This document shows, in pieces, positions 1-8,114 of a DNA stretch of 64,000 bases; the stretch's first letter is position 1; every line of letters starts with the position of its first letter. Source of the stretch: B75-G9 sp964564905 (GTDB lineage: Archaea > Hadarchaeota > Hadarchaeia > Hadarchaeales > Hadarchaeaceae); contig CAZMCI010000001.1 of assembly GCA_964564905.1 (NCBI GenBank), positions 14,599-78,598 on the forward strand, written 5' to 3'. The translations under genes and the position numbers were made by a program. Under the pieces are notes generated by a model. That model made no database searches, had not been told where the DNA came from, and saw only the letters and a list, made by a program, of their open reading frames with translations.

Positions 1-618
1 GAGTATACTATCTGGCTTCCAGGAGAACCTGATAACGGTTTTTCTGAATATCCCGTCCGCTCCCCTATAGGGAAACACGACCTTTCTTTTTTGCACAAGA
101 GGTTTCAGTCTTTTCCCTTTTTTTCTCCGCTTCACACCCCTGACTTCAAACAAATCGGCAAAATCGCTACCGAAATACACTGAAAAGGGGACATCGACAG
201 GATAGAGTCCGTAGTTCCGAATCCCGAAACGTTCATAACAAATACCGTTATAAAGAAATTTGGAACGAAACACGTGAAGGCTTCCTTTGGGGACAACGAT
301 CGTATCTTTGAGGGTTATGTCTGGATTCGTGAGATCCACCGTGAGAAAAGCATTGTCTTCCTTTATCCCAGAACTCAAAAATAATGGTCGGAGGCCGTCA
401 AATGTGAAATTCAACCGTGACAAAAACCTGGTCCCCTCGTGGTAGATCCCACCATCACCTCCTGGCTGGATATCGCCAAACCGATCAAATATGGCAAAAG
501 TCTCACCGTGCTTAAGCACGTGCTTGCTAATCCTCGGCTCTAGTGAGGTGATCTTGATGTAGTACTGATTTTTAAAGCTGATGGTGTCCTCCAAGAAACC
601 AAGGCCCTCCCAAATCAT
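1..618 (-). CDS. Amylo-alpha-1,6-glucosidase (glycogen debranching) N-terminal part, partial
   Basis: This is the first 206 codons of a gene that runs off the left edge of the window, so only its N-terminal region is seen. Reading the minus strand from ATG at 618 gives a beta-rich domain with the segments FDRFGDIQPGGDGGIYHEGTR and SSGIKEDNAFLTVDLTNPD, which match the N-terminal domain of amylo-alpha-1,6-glucosidases (GDE_N_bis). The family's C-terminal (alpha/alpha)6 glycosidase domain would lie outside. The start codon overlaps the stop of the upstream glycosyltransferase as ATGA, so the two genes are translationally coupled. A role in glycogen or other alpha-glucan metabolism follows from the family; the actual substrate is inferred. 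Confidence 0.85.
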   Translation of the reverse strand, partial: MIWEGLGFLEDTISFKNQYYIKITSLEPRISKHVLKHGETFAIFDRFGDIQPGGDGGIYHEGTRFLSRLNFTFDGLRPLFLSSGIKEDNAFLTVDLTNPDITLKDTIVVPKGSLHVFRSKFLYNGICYERFGIRNYGLYPVDVPFSVYFGSDFADLFEVRGVKRRKKGKRLKPLVQKRKVVFPYRGADGIFRKTVIRFSWKPDSIL

Positions 619-1652
619 CTTTTCCTGTTTTTCAAAACTCTGTCGTAGATCGTCAAATAATCTTTTGCCATTCTAGAAGCTGTAAATCTCTCCTCGAAAA
701 TCTCTCTGCATCTCTTCCGACTAAGGGTGTGAACCATCTTCACCGCCCGAACTGCATCTTCAAATCCTTCGACGATAAAACCGGTCTTACCTTCTTCCAT
801 TACCTCCGGCACAGACCCTTTCCTGTATGCTATAACTGGTGTACCACATGCCATGGCCTCGATCATCACCAGTCCAAATGGCTCTGGCCAATCTATGGGA
901 AAAAGAAGGGCGTAAGCATTTCTCAAGAATTCTTCTTTTTCTCCTTCTCCGATTTCCCCCAGGTATTCCACAAGAGGATCGTCCAGCATGGGTTCTATGA
1001 CATCCTCGAAATATTCCCGGTCAACCGCATCTACTTTGGCCGCTATCTTGATCTTCATTTTAACCTCTTTTGCTATTCTTATTGCTCGATCGACCCGTTT
1101 TTCCGGAGAGATACGACCCAGAAAAGCTAAGTACTCTCCAGGGTTTTCCTGAAAAGAGTATAAGTCCTTTGGAAGTCCATGATACACCGTTCCCTGCCAG
1201 TTCAACCACGGGAGAGGCTCACGCTGAGAATTTGAGATGGAAACCACTGGCATATCGGAGAACTCGCTGTAGAGGGGTACGAGATCTGGAATATCCAGCC
1301 TTCCATGTAGTGTAGTAACGACTGGAAGTTCTTTGTGTCTTCTTGAGAGAGGAAAGTGAAGATAATCTATATGGAAATGTATCACATCAAATTCATCTGC
1401 GCGTTGAAACACTTGCTCCAACATTAAAATGTAGTGGGCTAGCTGATCGACGCAGTGCTTATCCAATCTCAGAGAACGACGACATGGAGCTATCAGCCTA
1501 GCGTTGGTGATGGAATCCCCGCTGGCAAACAAAGTCACCTCATGACCCTGACGGACCAACTCTTCCGTAAGGTAAGATACCACGCGTTCCGTTCCACCAT
1601 AATACTTCGGTGGAACACTTTCATACAGTGGGGCGACCTGTGCAATCCTCAT
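615..1652 (-). CDS. Glycosyltransferase family 4 (GT-B fold)
   Basis: A 345-residue GT-B glycosyltransferase. The N-terminal Rossmann domain opens with RIAQVAPLYESVPPKYYGGTE, whose GGTE stretch is typical of family 4 enzymes. The C-terminal domain carries the nucleotide-sugar binding signature PEPFGLVMIEAMACGTPVIA near residue 255. Such enzymes move a sugar from a nucleotide donor to an acceptor in the cytoplasm. It is followed with a 4-base overlap by a debranching-type protein, a pairing that suggests glycogen or trehalose/alpha-glucan metabolism rather than cell-wall work. The donor and acceptor cannot be told from sequence. Confidence 0.88.
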   Translation of the reverse strand: MRIAQVAPLYESVPPKYYGGTERVVSYLTEELVRQGHEVTLFASGDSITNARLIAPCRRSLRLDKHCVDQLAHYILMLEQVFQRADEFDVIHFHIDYLHFPLSRRHKELPVVTTLHGRLDIPDLVPLYSEFSDMPVVSISNSQREPLPWLNWQGTVYHGLPKDLYSFQENPGEYLAFLGRISPEKRVDRAIRIAKEVKMKIKIAAKVDAVDREYFEDVIEPMLDDPLVEYLGEIGEGEKEEFLRNAYALLFPIDWPEPFGLVMIEAMACGTPVIAYRKGSVPEVMEEGKTGFIVEGFEDAVRAVKMVHTLSRKRCREIFEERFTASRMAKDYLTIYDRVLKNRKR

Positions 1653-1695
1653 GGTTCATCCCCCCTGTATAACTCATCATAATTAAACTGGTATT

Positions 1696-2088
1696 TTACC
1701 CTTTAACGCGCTCAATTTTCCTTCTTCCAAGAGCTTGAATGTATTCAACCTCGACTCCCTCACGCACGTCCCCCCTCAGGTTTATGGGAACGGGCAGTTC
1801 GAAGGTCTCGTAGGTGGTAAGATCCATCAACTGGGCATTATTTGCCACGATCGCCAGAACCTGAGCGCTCCCCCGTTCAATTATTGGCACCTCGATCTTA
1901 GCACTGGTCGGCCGCACTATGCTGCGTTTTTGGGAATCAAAGAGTCCAATGGCATCTATTTTTGCTTTTGCGTGGCCATGCTTTCCCGGCGCCGAAGTCG
2001 AAAACCCAACTATGCGACATGGTTCATCATCTATTATGATAAAGCGACCCTCCTTCAGTTTTCCTACCTCAGCCATCTCTTTGCTCAT
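1696..2088 (-). CDS. eif5A: Translation initiation factor aIF5A
   Basis: A 130-residue protein of the eIF5A/EF-P family, which rescues ribosomes stalled on difficult peptide bonds. The hypusine loop is intact (STSAPGKHGHAK), placing the modified lysine at residue 36; an SH3-like N-terminal and an OB-fold C-terminal half follow. Length matches archaeal orthologues. It diverges from sepF with a 236-base spacer. The gene needs deoxyhypusine synthase, which is not in this window. Confidence 0.96.
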   Translation of the reverse strand: MSKEMAEVGKLKEGRFIIIDDEPCRIVGFSTSAPGKHGHAKAKIDAIGLFDSQKRSIVRPTSAKIEVPIIERGSAQVLAIVANNAQLMDLTTYETFELPVPINLRGDVREGVEVEYIQALGRRKIERVKG

Positions 2089-2272
2089 TGAAACACCTTT
2101 TGATTTTTTTAGTTATTGCTTAAAAATTTGGTGTCTGAGAAACAAGATTAACTCTATTTCTTAGATTGAGCCTAGGTCCAAAAAAAACGTGTAATCTTCA
2201 CCCAATCTGAAAATTGATCCCCAACTCCTCGAAAAAACAATGCCCCAATGAACTTCCCGGAACCATCCCCCC

Positions 2273-2287
2273 GGCGGTAAAGTTAAA
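2273..2287 (+). repeat. Right-end motif of the intergenic repeat family (copy A, eroded)
   Basis: The 236-base spacer between aIF5A and sepF ends with GGCGGTAAAGTTAAA, identical to the right end of the full repeat copies at 5893-6095 and 15884-16077. About 30 bases upstream, AACTTCCCGG resembles the preceding part of copy C. The rest of the spacer (2089-2250) shows no clear match, so this copy looks truncated or diverged. The motif points toward sepF, as the other copies point toward their downstream genes. Confidence 0.5.
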
Positions 2288-2324
2288 TAGTTTTGACACC
2301 AGCAATTATTAAAAGGGTGATTAT

Positions 2325-2693
2325 TTGAAGGCTTTAAAACGTGTGTTTGGGGGTTCGAAGACTGAAGAGAACGCCGTAAGCGAGGTTCCCGTCATGGAGG
2401 TAGAAACTGCCAACACGGTAAGGGCTCCCAGCGAACTCGAACCGATTTACGTGAAAAGCATGGAATTGAGAAGCCTAGTGGATGTACAAGAAGTGGCAGA
2501 AGAACTCAAAAACGGCAATATCATGATTCTCGATATCAGCACGCTCATGAATCAGGACCAAGAAGAGCTAAAACGGGCGATAGATCAGATAAAAGGAATC
2601 TCTCAGGCCATCGGTGGGGATATCGGCCGTCTCACGGAATCTAAAGTTATCGCAACTCCCCGATTTGTAAATATTCAGTTCAGGAAACCCTAG
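2325..2693 (+). CDS. sepF: SepF-like cell division protein
   Basis: A 122-residue protein of the SepF (DUF552) family. In archaea that have FtsZ, SepF anchors the division ring to the membrane. The N-terminus MKALKRVFGG can form a short amphipathic membrane-targeting helix. A variable linker follows, then the conserved core from about residue 40 (VDVQEVAEELKNGNIMILDIS, and the C-terminal RFVNIQF strand). The start is TTG at 2325, supported by GGGTGA 7-12 bases upstream. It sits 18 bases before a ZPR1-type gene on the same strand. Confidence 0.9.
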   Translation: MKALKRVFGGSKTEENAVSEVPVMEVETANTVRAPSELEPIYVKSMELRSLVDVQEVAEELKNGNIMILDISTLMNQDQEELKRAIDQIKGISQAIGGDIGRLTESKVIATPRFVNIQFRKP

Positions 2694-2711
2694 GTTATTT
2701 TTGGTGAACCC

Positions 2712-3275
2712 ATGTTTGAAAGGGAGTTTGTGCTCCCTAGCGGTCGGTGCCCTATTTGTGGAGCCGAAAACACATTCGTGATCAGAGGGCGTATCAACGA
2801 CATCCCTCACTTTGGAGAAACCATGGAAACTCTCGTAAGCTGCAGCAACTGCAAGTTCAAGCATGCGGACGTGATGCATCTAGAGGAACACGAACCCATG
2901 CGCTATGAGTTCAAGATCTCCTCAGAGAAGGACCTCATGGTGCGTGTCGTCAAATCGAGTACTGGAACGATAAAAATACCTAAATTGGGCATAACGGTGA
3001 AACCAGGCTCCGGAAGCGAGGGGTATATCTCCAATATCGAAGGAGTAATCAACCGCATTGAAAGGGCGATTGCACTGGCAATTGAAAAGGCGGACCCTAT
3101 CAAACGTCGGCGTGGCAGATCCAAGCTAAACAGGCTCAATGCCGTCAGAAACGGGAGGGAAGAAATCAAAATTATAGTAATGGATCCATTTGGGCACAGC
3201 GCTATTATCGACAAACGAGTAAAAAAACGCAGACTCAGCAAAAGAGAGGTAAACAGGCTAAAAGCTGAACTCTAA
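2712..3275 (+). CDS. ZPR1-type zinc finger protein
   Basis: A 187-residue archaeal member of the ZPR1 family. It has one zinc finger of the CPICG...CSNCKFKH type (Cys pairs near residues 15-18 and 45-48), followed by the ZPR1 beta-rich domain with IKIPKLGITVKPGSGSEGYISNIEG and a C-terminal MDPFGHSAI strand. Eukaryotic ZPR1 acts as a folding chaperone for eEF1A; the archaeal role is not settled, so function here is by family only. Its 3' end overlaps the convergent fttA by 4 bases. Confidence 0.88.
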   Translation: MFEREFVLPSGRCPICGAENTFVIRGRINDIPHFGETMETLVSCSNCKFKHADVMHLEEHEPMRYEFKISSEKDLMVRVVKSSTGTIKIPKLGITVKPGSGSEGYISNIEGVINRIERAIALAIEKADPIKRRRGRSKLNRLNAVRNGREEIKIIVMDPFGHSAIIDKRVKKRRLSKREVNRLKAEL

Positions 3276-5179
3276 CGTAATCTTACCGTTTCCAGGTTCT
3301 GAATGGATCTAGTCTCCACCCTGAAAAGCCTGTGCAATGCACTTGCTAGGTCTATGCATTTGTTTTCATCTCCGTGTACACTCAATATCCGTTGGGGTTT
3401 TGGGGATATCCTCCTAACGTAGTTTAGAAGTTGAGCCCGGTCGGAGTGCCCACTGAACCCTTCCACGCTCTTGACCTCCAAGTTGACCTTTACTTCTTTC
3501 ACCTTGCCCTTTTCATCCGGCATTGGTATTTCTCTCCATCCCTTCTGGATACGTCTGCCGAGCGAGCCCTCAGCCTGATACCCAACAAAAACCAAGGTAT
3601 TGCGCGGATCGGGGGCCAGATATTTGAAATACTCCATGACCGGTCCACCCGTCATCATACCAGCGGTCGAGATTATAACACTCGGCTCTCCATCGATCAC
3701 GTTTGCCCTTTGATCCGCTCCCGAAACTTTCACAAACATGTCGGACAGAAATGGGTTCTCGTCCGCTTTGAATATGAGTTCACGCAGATCTTGGGAGAGA
3801 TACTCTGGATATGCCGTGTGGATGGCTGTCGCTTCCCATATCATTCCATCCAGGTAAACCGGCACGCTATCAAGAATGCCTTTTCGCCTAAAGTCCTCCA
3901 AGAGAACCATTATCTCCTGAGACCGGCCAACCGCAAACGCGGGGATCAAAACTTTCCCGCCTCGTTTAACGGTCTCCGAGACGATCCGTATGAATTCCTT
4001 TTCGGCTTCAGAGCGGTGAGGTTGAATATCATCAGCTCCTCCATATGTGCTCTCGATTATCAAGGCTTCCACTCTGGGAAAAGAGTAGACTGCAGGAGGA
4101 AAAAGACGTGTGCGGTCGAATTTGATATCTCCAGTATATACCACGTTGTAGAGCCCCTCGCCAATATGAAAGTGCAGAACTGAAGAGCCGAGGATGTGCC
4201 CAGCATTATTGAAGGTAACTCTTATATCTGGCGTGACGTCGGTGACATCGCCATATTCCAGAGGGATGCAGTGCGAAAGAAAGGTGCTTATATCTCGTTT
4301 GCTGTAGGGCAGGGGTTTGTCCTCTCTCTCCGCTATTTCTACGTAATCCATCTGCAGGAGAACTGCGAGATCCCGGGTAGGCGGTGTACAGTACACTGGA
4401 CCATCGAACCCGTACTTAAACAGGTATGGAACGAAACCGCTGTGATCCAAATGCGCATGGGAGATCACCACTGCGTCCAGCTCCGACAATCTCATTTCCG
4501 GAACTTCGAGATGCGGATATGCCCTATCCTCAGACGCCACGTTCACCCCGCAATCCACCATCACCTTGCTCTCAGGGGTTTGGAGCAGGAAACAGGACCT
4601 ACCGACTTCCCTAGCCCCACCTAAAGCTGTGAAACGTACCCAGTCGCCCTTTGATTTCGATTCACGATGTATACGACGTCCAATTTTCCTCAAAATTTCT
4701 CTTCTTTCTGAACTGGCATGGATCATCGAAAGACGGATGTTTCTCACCAAGTCCGATTTTATAGGTGGAGCCCGAACCACATGGGGGGTCCATTTAATCT
4801 TATACATCAGCTCGCGGAGGAGGCTCCCGCCTTTTCCTATCGCTATTCCTGGTTTCTCCGCTTCGATGGTGACCTCACCTATGTCCTCGCTGAAAATGAT
4901 ATCGGTCACCCCAGCCTCCGGCGGAACCAGCTCTCTGATCAGCTTTTCCGCTTCTTCTTTCTTAGTCAGGATTGATGGATCCGGGCGCAAAATAATTCGC
5001 TTTCTGATTTTTCGTGCGAGTTCCTTTATCGCTTCGCCGTTCTCCATCAGCAGATCCAAGTTCTTGCAGTAAAGCACAACCCTTGGGCCCTCGAAATCGA
5101 TGTCTGAAACCGCACCGGCAAACGGTGTCTCCTCTCTCACGATACGCTTTATCTCTTTCAACAGTTCTTCTGCAGCCAT
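3272..5179 (-). CDS. fttA: FttA (aCPSF1) transcription termination ribonuclease
   Basis: A 635-residue beta-CASP RNase of the aCPSF1/FttA family, the archaeal transcription termination factor related to eukaryotic CPSF73. Residues 1-145 hold the two KH-like domains, with GIAIGKGG at 111-118. The metallo-beta-lactamase domain follows, with the metal motif HAHLDH at 241-246, GHILGSS, and the late motif SGHSDR typical of beta-CASP enzymes. Length and domain order are those of the archaeal family. It lies 19 bases downstream of psmB on the same strand, so the two may be co-transcribed. Confidence 0.96.
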   Translation of the reverse strand: MAAEELLKEIKRIVREETPFAGAVSDIDFEGPRVVLYCKNLDLLMENGEAIKELARKIRKRIILRPDPSILTKKEEAEKLIRELVPPEAGVTDIIFSEDIGEVTIEAEKPGIAIGKGGSLLRELMYKIKWTPHVVRAPPIKSDLVRNIRLSMIHASSERREILRKIGRRIHRESKSKGDWVRFTALGGAREVGRSCFLLQTPESKVMVDCGVNVASEDRAYPHLEVPEMRLSELDAVVISHAHLDHSGFVPYLFKYGFDGPVYCTPPTRDLAVLLQMDYVEIAEREDKPLPYSKRDISTFLSHCIPLEYGDVTDVTPDIRVTFNNAGHILGSSVLHFHIGEGLYNVVYTGDIKFDRTRLFPPAVYSFPRVEALIIESTYGGADDIQPHRSEAEKEFIRIVSETVKRGGKVLIPAFAVGRSQEIMVLLEDFRRKGILDSVPVYLDGMIWEATAIHTAYPEYLSQDLRELIFKADENPFLSDMFVKVSGADQRANVIDGEPSVIISTAGMMTGGPVMEYFKYLAPDPRNTLVFVGYQAEGSLGRRIQKGWREIPMPDEKGKVKEVKVNLEVKSVEGFSGHSDRAQLLNYVRRISPKPQRILSVHGDENKCIDLASALHRLFRVETRSIQNLETVRLR

Positions 5180-5198
5180 GCAACCAACTTTCAGGTGA

Positions 5199-5891
5199 TT
5201 AAATTAATTTTTTGATCTGTTCAGGTGTCAGCTCAAAATAACCTCCCTTGGTCACGGACGCCGCCATAACTTCGTTTCCGGTGGCGATATCCCGTCTCAT
5301 CGCCGTTTTTATAGCTTTAACTGCTATCGGCAATGCCGTGTCGACCTTCGTGCCCTCCTTGAACTCCGTTTCGAGCACCCCATACGCCACCGGAGATCCG
5401 GAACCGGTAGCGAGCATTTTCTCCTCGACCAAACCTCCGTCCATGCTTACGAAGAACAATTTTGGTCCCGCCCGGTCCACCCCGCCGATGAGAAGATGGG
5501 CCATGTAAGGGAAAAAGCTATATGCGTTCATGATATTCGCCACCAGCCTAGCACATGCTTGTACGTCCATCGGGATCCCCTCGCGCATCGAGTAATATCC
5601 TGCTTCTGCTCTCATCACGTCAACAAGACGCTGAGTATCAGCCACGCCCCCCGCGGTAGTAAAGGCGATATTGTCGGTTATCTTGTAGATCTTTCTGGCC
5701 TTTTTGCTCGCTATCTCGTAATCCATGGTAGCACGAGTATCCGTGGCCAAGACTACTCCATCTTCGCACACGAGGCCAACCGTCGTCGTACCTTTCAGAT
5801 ATTTCAGTTTCTCATCTTTCAGGTCCCTCAATTCAACACCGTCCGAAAAACGCTGCGTTAAAAGCAGCAATTTAGTGCTGGAGTTAGTCAT
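5199..5891 (-). CDS. psmB: Proteasome beta subunit
   Basis: The catalytic beta subunit of the archaeal 20S proteasome, 230 residues from ATG at 5891. The autocleavage site is visible as KG|TTTVGL after Gly34, exposing Thr35 as the N-terminal nucleophile. The catalytic Asp (DTRAT), Lys (KKARKIYKI) and the GSGSPVAYG loop are present. The frame stays open upstream to 5981, but that stretch is the repeat element, so 5891 is preferred. The 34-residue propeptide is longer than the few residues seen in many archaeal beta subunits. The repeat's TATA-like CTATATAAAG (5953-5962, minus strand) lies about 70 bases upstream. Confidence 0.95.
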   Translation of the reverse strand: MTNSSTKLLLLTQRFSDGVELRDLKDEKLKYLKGTTTVGLVCEDGVVLATDTRATMDYEIASKKARKIYKITDNIAFTTAGGVADTQRLVDVMRAEAGYYSMREGIPMDVQACARLVANIMNAYSFFPYMAHLLIGGVDRAGPKLFFVSMDGGLVEEKMLATGSGSPVAYGVLETEFKEGTKVDTALPIAVKAIKTAMRRDIATGNEVMAASVTKGGYFELTPEQIKKLI

Positions 5892-5892
5892 A

Positions 5893-6095
5893 TTTAACTT
5901 TACCGCCAGGAAGCCCCCTTCCGCGATGGAGGGGCGAAGAAGCGAGTTTTTTCTATATAAAGAACCTCCGGCTAAATACATGGGGGATGAGTCGATGCTA
6001 TCGTACAGATTCGGTTTCTATCCATCAAAAATGGTACAAAGAAGTCCCGTCACTGGAGCAGGAAGCTCCCTGCGAAAGCTGGGGGAGAGTTCACA
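5893..6095 (-). repeat. Intergenic repeat family, copy B
   Basis: About 200 bases, read on the minus strand, that match copy C (15884-16077) along their whole length. Shared parts in order: TGTGAACT, a C-run/G-run hairpin around AGCTTTCGCAGGG, GCTTCCTGCT, CTCATCCC, CATGTATTTAGCCGG, GGTTCTTTATATAG, and the right end GGCGGTAAAGTTAAA. It fills nearly all of the spacer between divergent psmB and egsA. The hairpin plus GCTTCCTGC block resembles right ends of IS200/IS605-type elements, so it may be a non-autonomous derivative; that origin is inferred. No protein is encoded. Confidence 0.75.
5953..5962 (-). promoter_or_regulatory. Putative TATA box for psmB inside repeat copy B
   Basis: On the minus strand the repeat contains CTTTATATAG, a strong archaeal TATA match. 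Transcription starting about 25 bases downstream would leave a 5' leader of roughly 40 bases before the psmB ATG, containing a GGAAGGGGG purine run. The same box occurs at the same place in copy C. This is inference from spacing only. Confidence 0.5.
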
Positions 6096-6126
6096 TCTTA
6101 TCAGCCGCCAAAAAAGCGGTGCGCGG

Positions 6127-7173
6127 TTGAAGGAATCCAAATGCATCCAGCTTCCCCGTGAGGTCTGGATGGGTCCAAAGGTAATTTCCCAGCTGGCTGA
6201 CGTCTGCAAACGACTCTGTCCTGGAAACCGCACGTTGATAGTGGCGGACCGTACCACCTACAGGCTAGCCGGCCAGAAAGTTGAGGAATTGTTCCGGCAG
6301 GCGAAATTCAAAGCAGACCATGTGTTGATAGAGCAAGCTGACATGAAGACGGTCAAAAACGTCAGACGGCTGGTAAGGAGAAAGAGTGATTTTTTGCTTG
6401 GTCTTGGAGGAGGAAGATGTATCGATGTGGCAAAGCTGGCATCCTTCGAGGAAGGCATACCCTTCGTCTCAGTTCCGACAGCCGCTTCTCACGATGGTAT
6501 AGCTTCATCCAGAGCATCCATCCTTGGAAAACGTAAACCTACCTCAGTTGAGACCCATGCCCCGATAGCGATCGTCGCGGATACGCTTATCATAAAAAGT
6601 GCGCCCCATAGACTGCTCGCTGCTGGATGTGGAGACCTGGTCGCAAATTTCACCGCAGTCCGGGACTGGCAGCTGGCCCACCGCCTGAAGGGAGAGCCCT
6701 ACAGTGAGTACGCTGCTACTCTCTCTTTAGTGAGTGCTCAGATAGTAATGGAAAATGCAAAGTTCATCAGTCGGCATACCGAGAAGAGCGTGAGAAAAGT
6801 GGTGAAGGCGCTCATTTCCAGCAGTGTGGCGATGGCGATAGCTGGAAGCAGCAGACCCGCGAGCGGGGCGGAGCATTTGTTCAGCCATGCTCTTGACCTC
6901 ATCGCTCCCAAGCCAGCGCTCCACGGCGAGCAGTGTGGAGTTGGGACAATAATGATGGCTTACCTTCACGGTGAGGATTGGCAGGAAATCAGAAAAACGC
7001 TTCAGATAATTGGGGCCCCGACGAACGCGAGAGAGCTTGGCATCCCTGCTAAATACATCGTCAAGGCGCTCACGATTGCTCACCGCATAAGGCCGGAGCG
7101 CTACACAATTTTAAAAAAAGGTCTGAAACCCCGTGCGGCCGAACAACTTGCGAAGATCACCGGCGTCATTTAG
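6127..7173 (+). CDS. egsA: sn-Glycerol-1-phosphate dehydrogenase
   Basis: The enzyme that reduces dihydroxyacetone phosphate to sn-glycerol-1-phosphate, setting the archaeal stereochemistry of membrane lipids. It belongs to the iron-containing alcohol dehydrogenase-like fold: the NAD(P) motif GLGGGRCIDVAK, then PTAASHDGIASSRAS, and metal ligands in the GCGDL, SGAEHLFSH and LHGEQCGVG segments. The frame is open from 5725, but the upstream part lies in psmB antisense and in the repeat. The TTG at 6127 gives 348 residues beginning KESKCIQLPREV, matching family length. The start codon is the least certain part. Confidence 0.94.
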   Translation: MKESKCIQLPREVWMGPKVISQLADVCKRLCPGNRTLIVADRTTYRLAGQKVEELFRQAKFKADHVLIEQADMKTVKNVRRLVRRKSDFLLGLGGGRCIDVAKLASFEEGIPFVSVPTAASHDGIASSRASILGKRKPTSVETHAPIAIVADTLIIKSAPHRLLAAGCGDLVANFTAVRDWQLAHRLKGEPYSEYAATLSLVSAQIVMENAKFISRHTEKSVRKVVKALISSSVAMAIAGSSRPASGAEHLFSHALDLIAPKPALHGEQCGVGTIMMAYLHGEDWQEIRKTLQIIGAPTNARELGIPAKYIVKALTIAHRIRPERYTILKKGLKPRAAEQLAKITGVI

Positions 7174-7253
7174 TGGCTCTTTGGCTCCGCTAAGGTTAAG
7201 TTTCTCTGATAAGTAGAAACACCTGAAGGGAAAAGGAGGCCGAAACTATTCGC

Positions 7254-8108
7254 ATGCCGCCGATACTTGAACTCATCCGACCTTTGAACTGTATCCTCGC
7301 AGGTGTAGCTGTGCTTATTGGAGCGGTGATCACAACTGGCAGTCTGAACATGCCTGAATTGGTACTATTTTCGGCTTTTGCAGCTGCTGCGCTTGTTGCG
7401 GGTGGTGGCAACGCGATAAATGACTACTTCGACCGGGATATCGACCGCGTCAATCGTCCTCATCGCCCCATCCCCTCAGGTGGTGTAACCCCCAGAACTG
7501 CCCTGATCATCGCTCAGGTGCTGTTCATAGCGGGAATCGCATTCACAGCATTTCTTAACATTTACTGCCTTTTGCTCGCCACCTTGAACTCTGCGGTGTT
7601 GTTCGTCTACACATGGAAGCTCAAGCGTCGTGGGCTTGTCGGCAACATCTCAATAGGATACTTGGTGGGATCGACCCTCCTTTTCGGCGGACTTGCCACT
7701 GCCCATTTAAGGGCAGGATCACCCATCTCCGGTGGGCTCCTAGTCTTGGTCTTAATGGCATCGCTTTCCACAGTTGGACGTGAACTTATCAAAGCGATTG
7801 AGGATATGAGGGGAGACCGAAAGCTCGGATTCAAGACCTTTCCACTCCGTCACGGTGTCGGCAAGACGGCGGCGTTGGCGATAGGGTTTCTGGGTGCCGC
7901 GATAGCGATCTCCCCCCTGCCGTATCTGCTGGGTATATTCGGATGGCCGTATCTCGCTCTTCTTATAATTTCGATCATTGCATTCTTGGTTGCGATTGGT
8001 ATAATAGTGCGGAGTAGGGAACCGAAAGGAGCGGGCAAGTCATCGCTTGCATGCAAGATAGGAATGGCGCTCGGCTTGCTGGCATTTTTGGTGGGTACGT
8101 TCTTCTGA
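7254..8108 (+). CDS. Digeranylgeranylglyceryl phosphate synthase (UbiA family)
   Basis: A 284-residue membrane prenyltransferase that adds the second geranylgeranyl chain to geranylgeranylglyceryl phosphate. The first aspartate-rich motif is NAINDYFDRDIDRVNRPHRPIPSG at about residues 59-82, and a second acidic motif is KAIEDMRGDRKLGFKTFP. About eight hydrophobic helices are visible. It follows egsA by 80 bases, so consecutive steps of ether-lipid synthesis are adjacent. A purine-rich AAAAGGAGG ends 14 bases before the ATG, longer than usual; an in-frame ATT at 7248 would be better spaced but is a rare start. Confidence 0.9.
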   Translation: MPPILELIRPLNCILAGVAVLIGAVITTGSLNMPELVLFSAFAAAALVAGGGNAINDYFDRDIDRVNRPHRPIPSGGVTPRTALIIAQVLFIAGIAFTAFLNIYCLLLATLNSAVLFVYTWKLKRRGLVGNISIGYLVGSTLLFGGLATAHLRAGSPISGGLLVLVLMASLSTVGRELIKAIEDMRGDRKLGFKTFPLRHGVGKTAALAIGFLGAAIAISPLPYLLGIFGWPYLALLIISIIAFLVAIGIIVRSREPKGAGKSSLACKIGMALGLLAFLVGTFF

Positions 8109-8114
8109 TTCTGG

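Noticed and set aside
5892..5981. Extended psmB N-terminus beginning MYLAGGSLYRK
   Set aside because: It translates the repeat; copy C encodes a similar but unrelated phrase, showing the similarity is nucleotide-level repeat, not protein.
5725..6126. Upstream open frame joined to egsA, giving a 482-residue protein
   Set aside because: This stretch is antisense to psmB and then the repeat element; the EgsA family begins near KESKCIQLPREV, so TTG 6127 is used.
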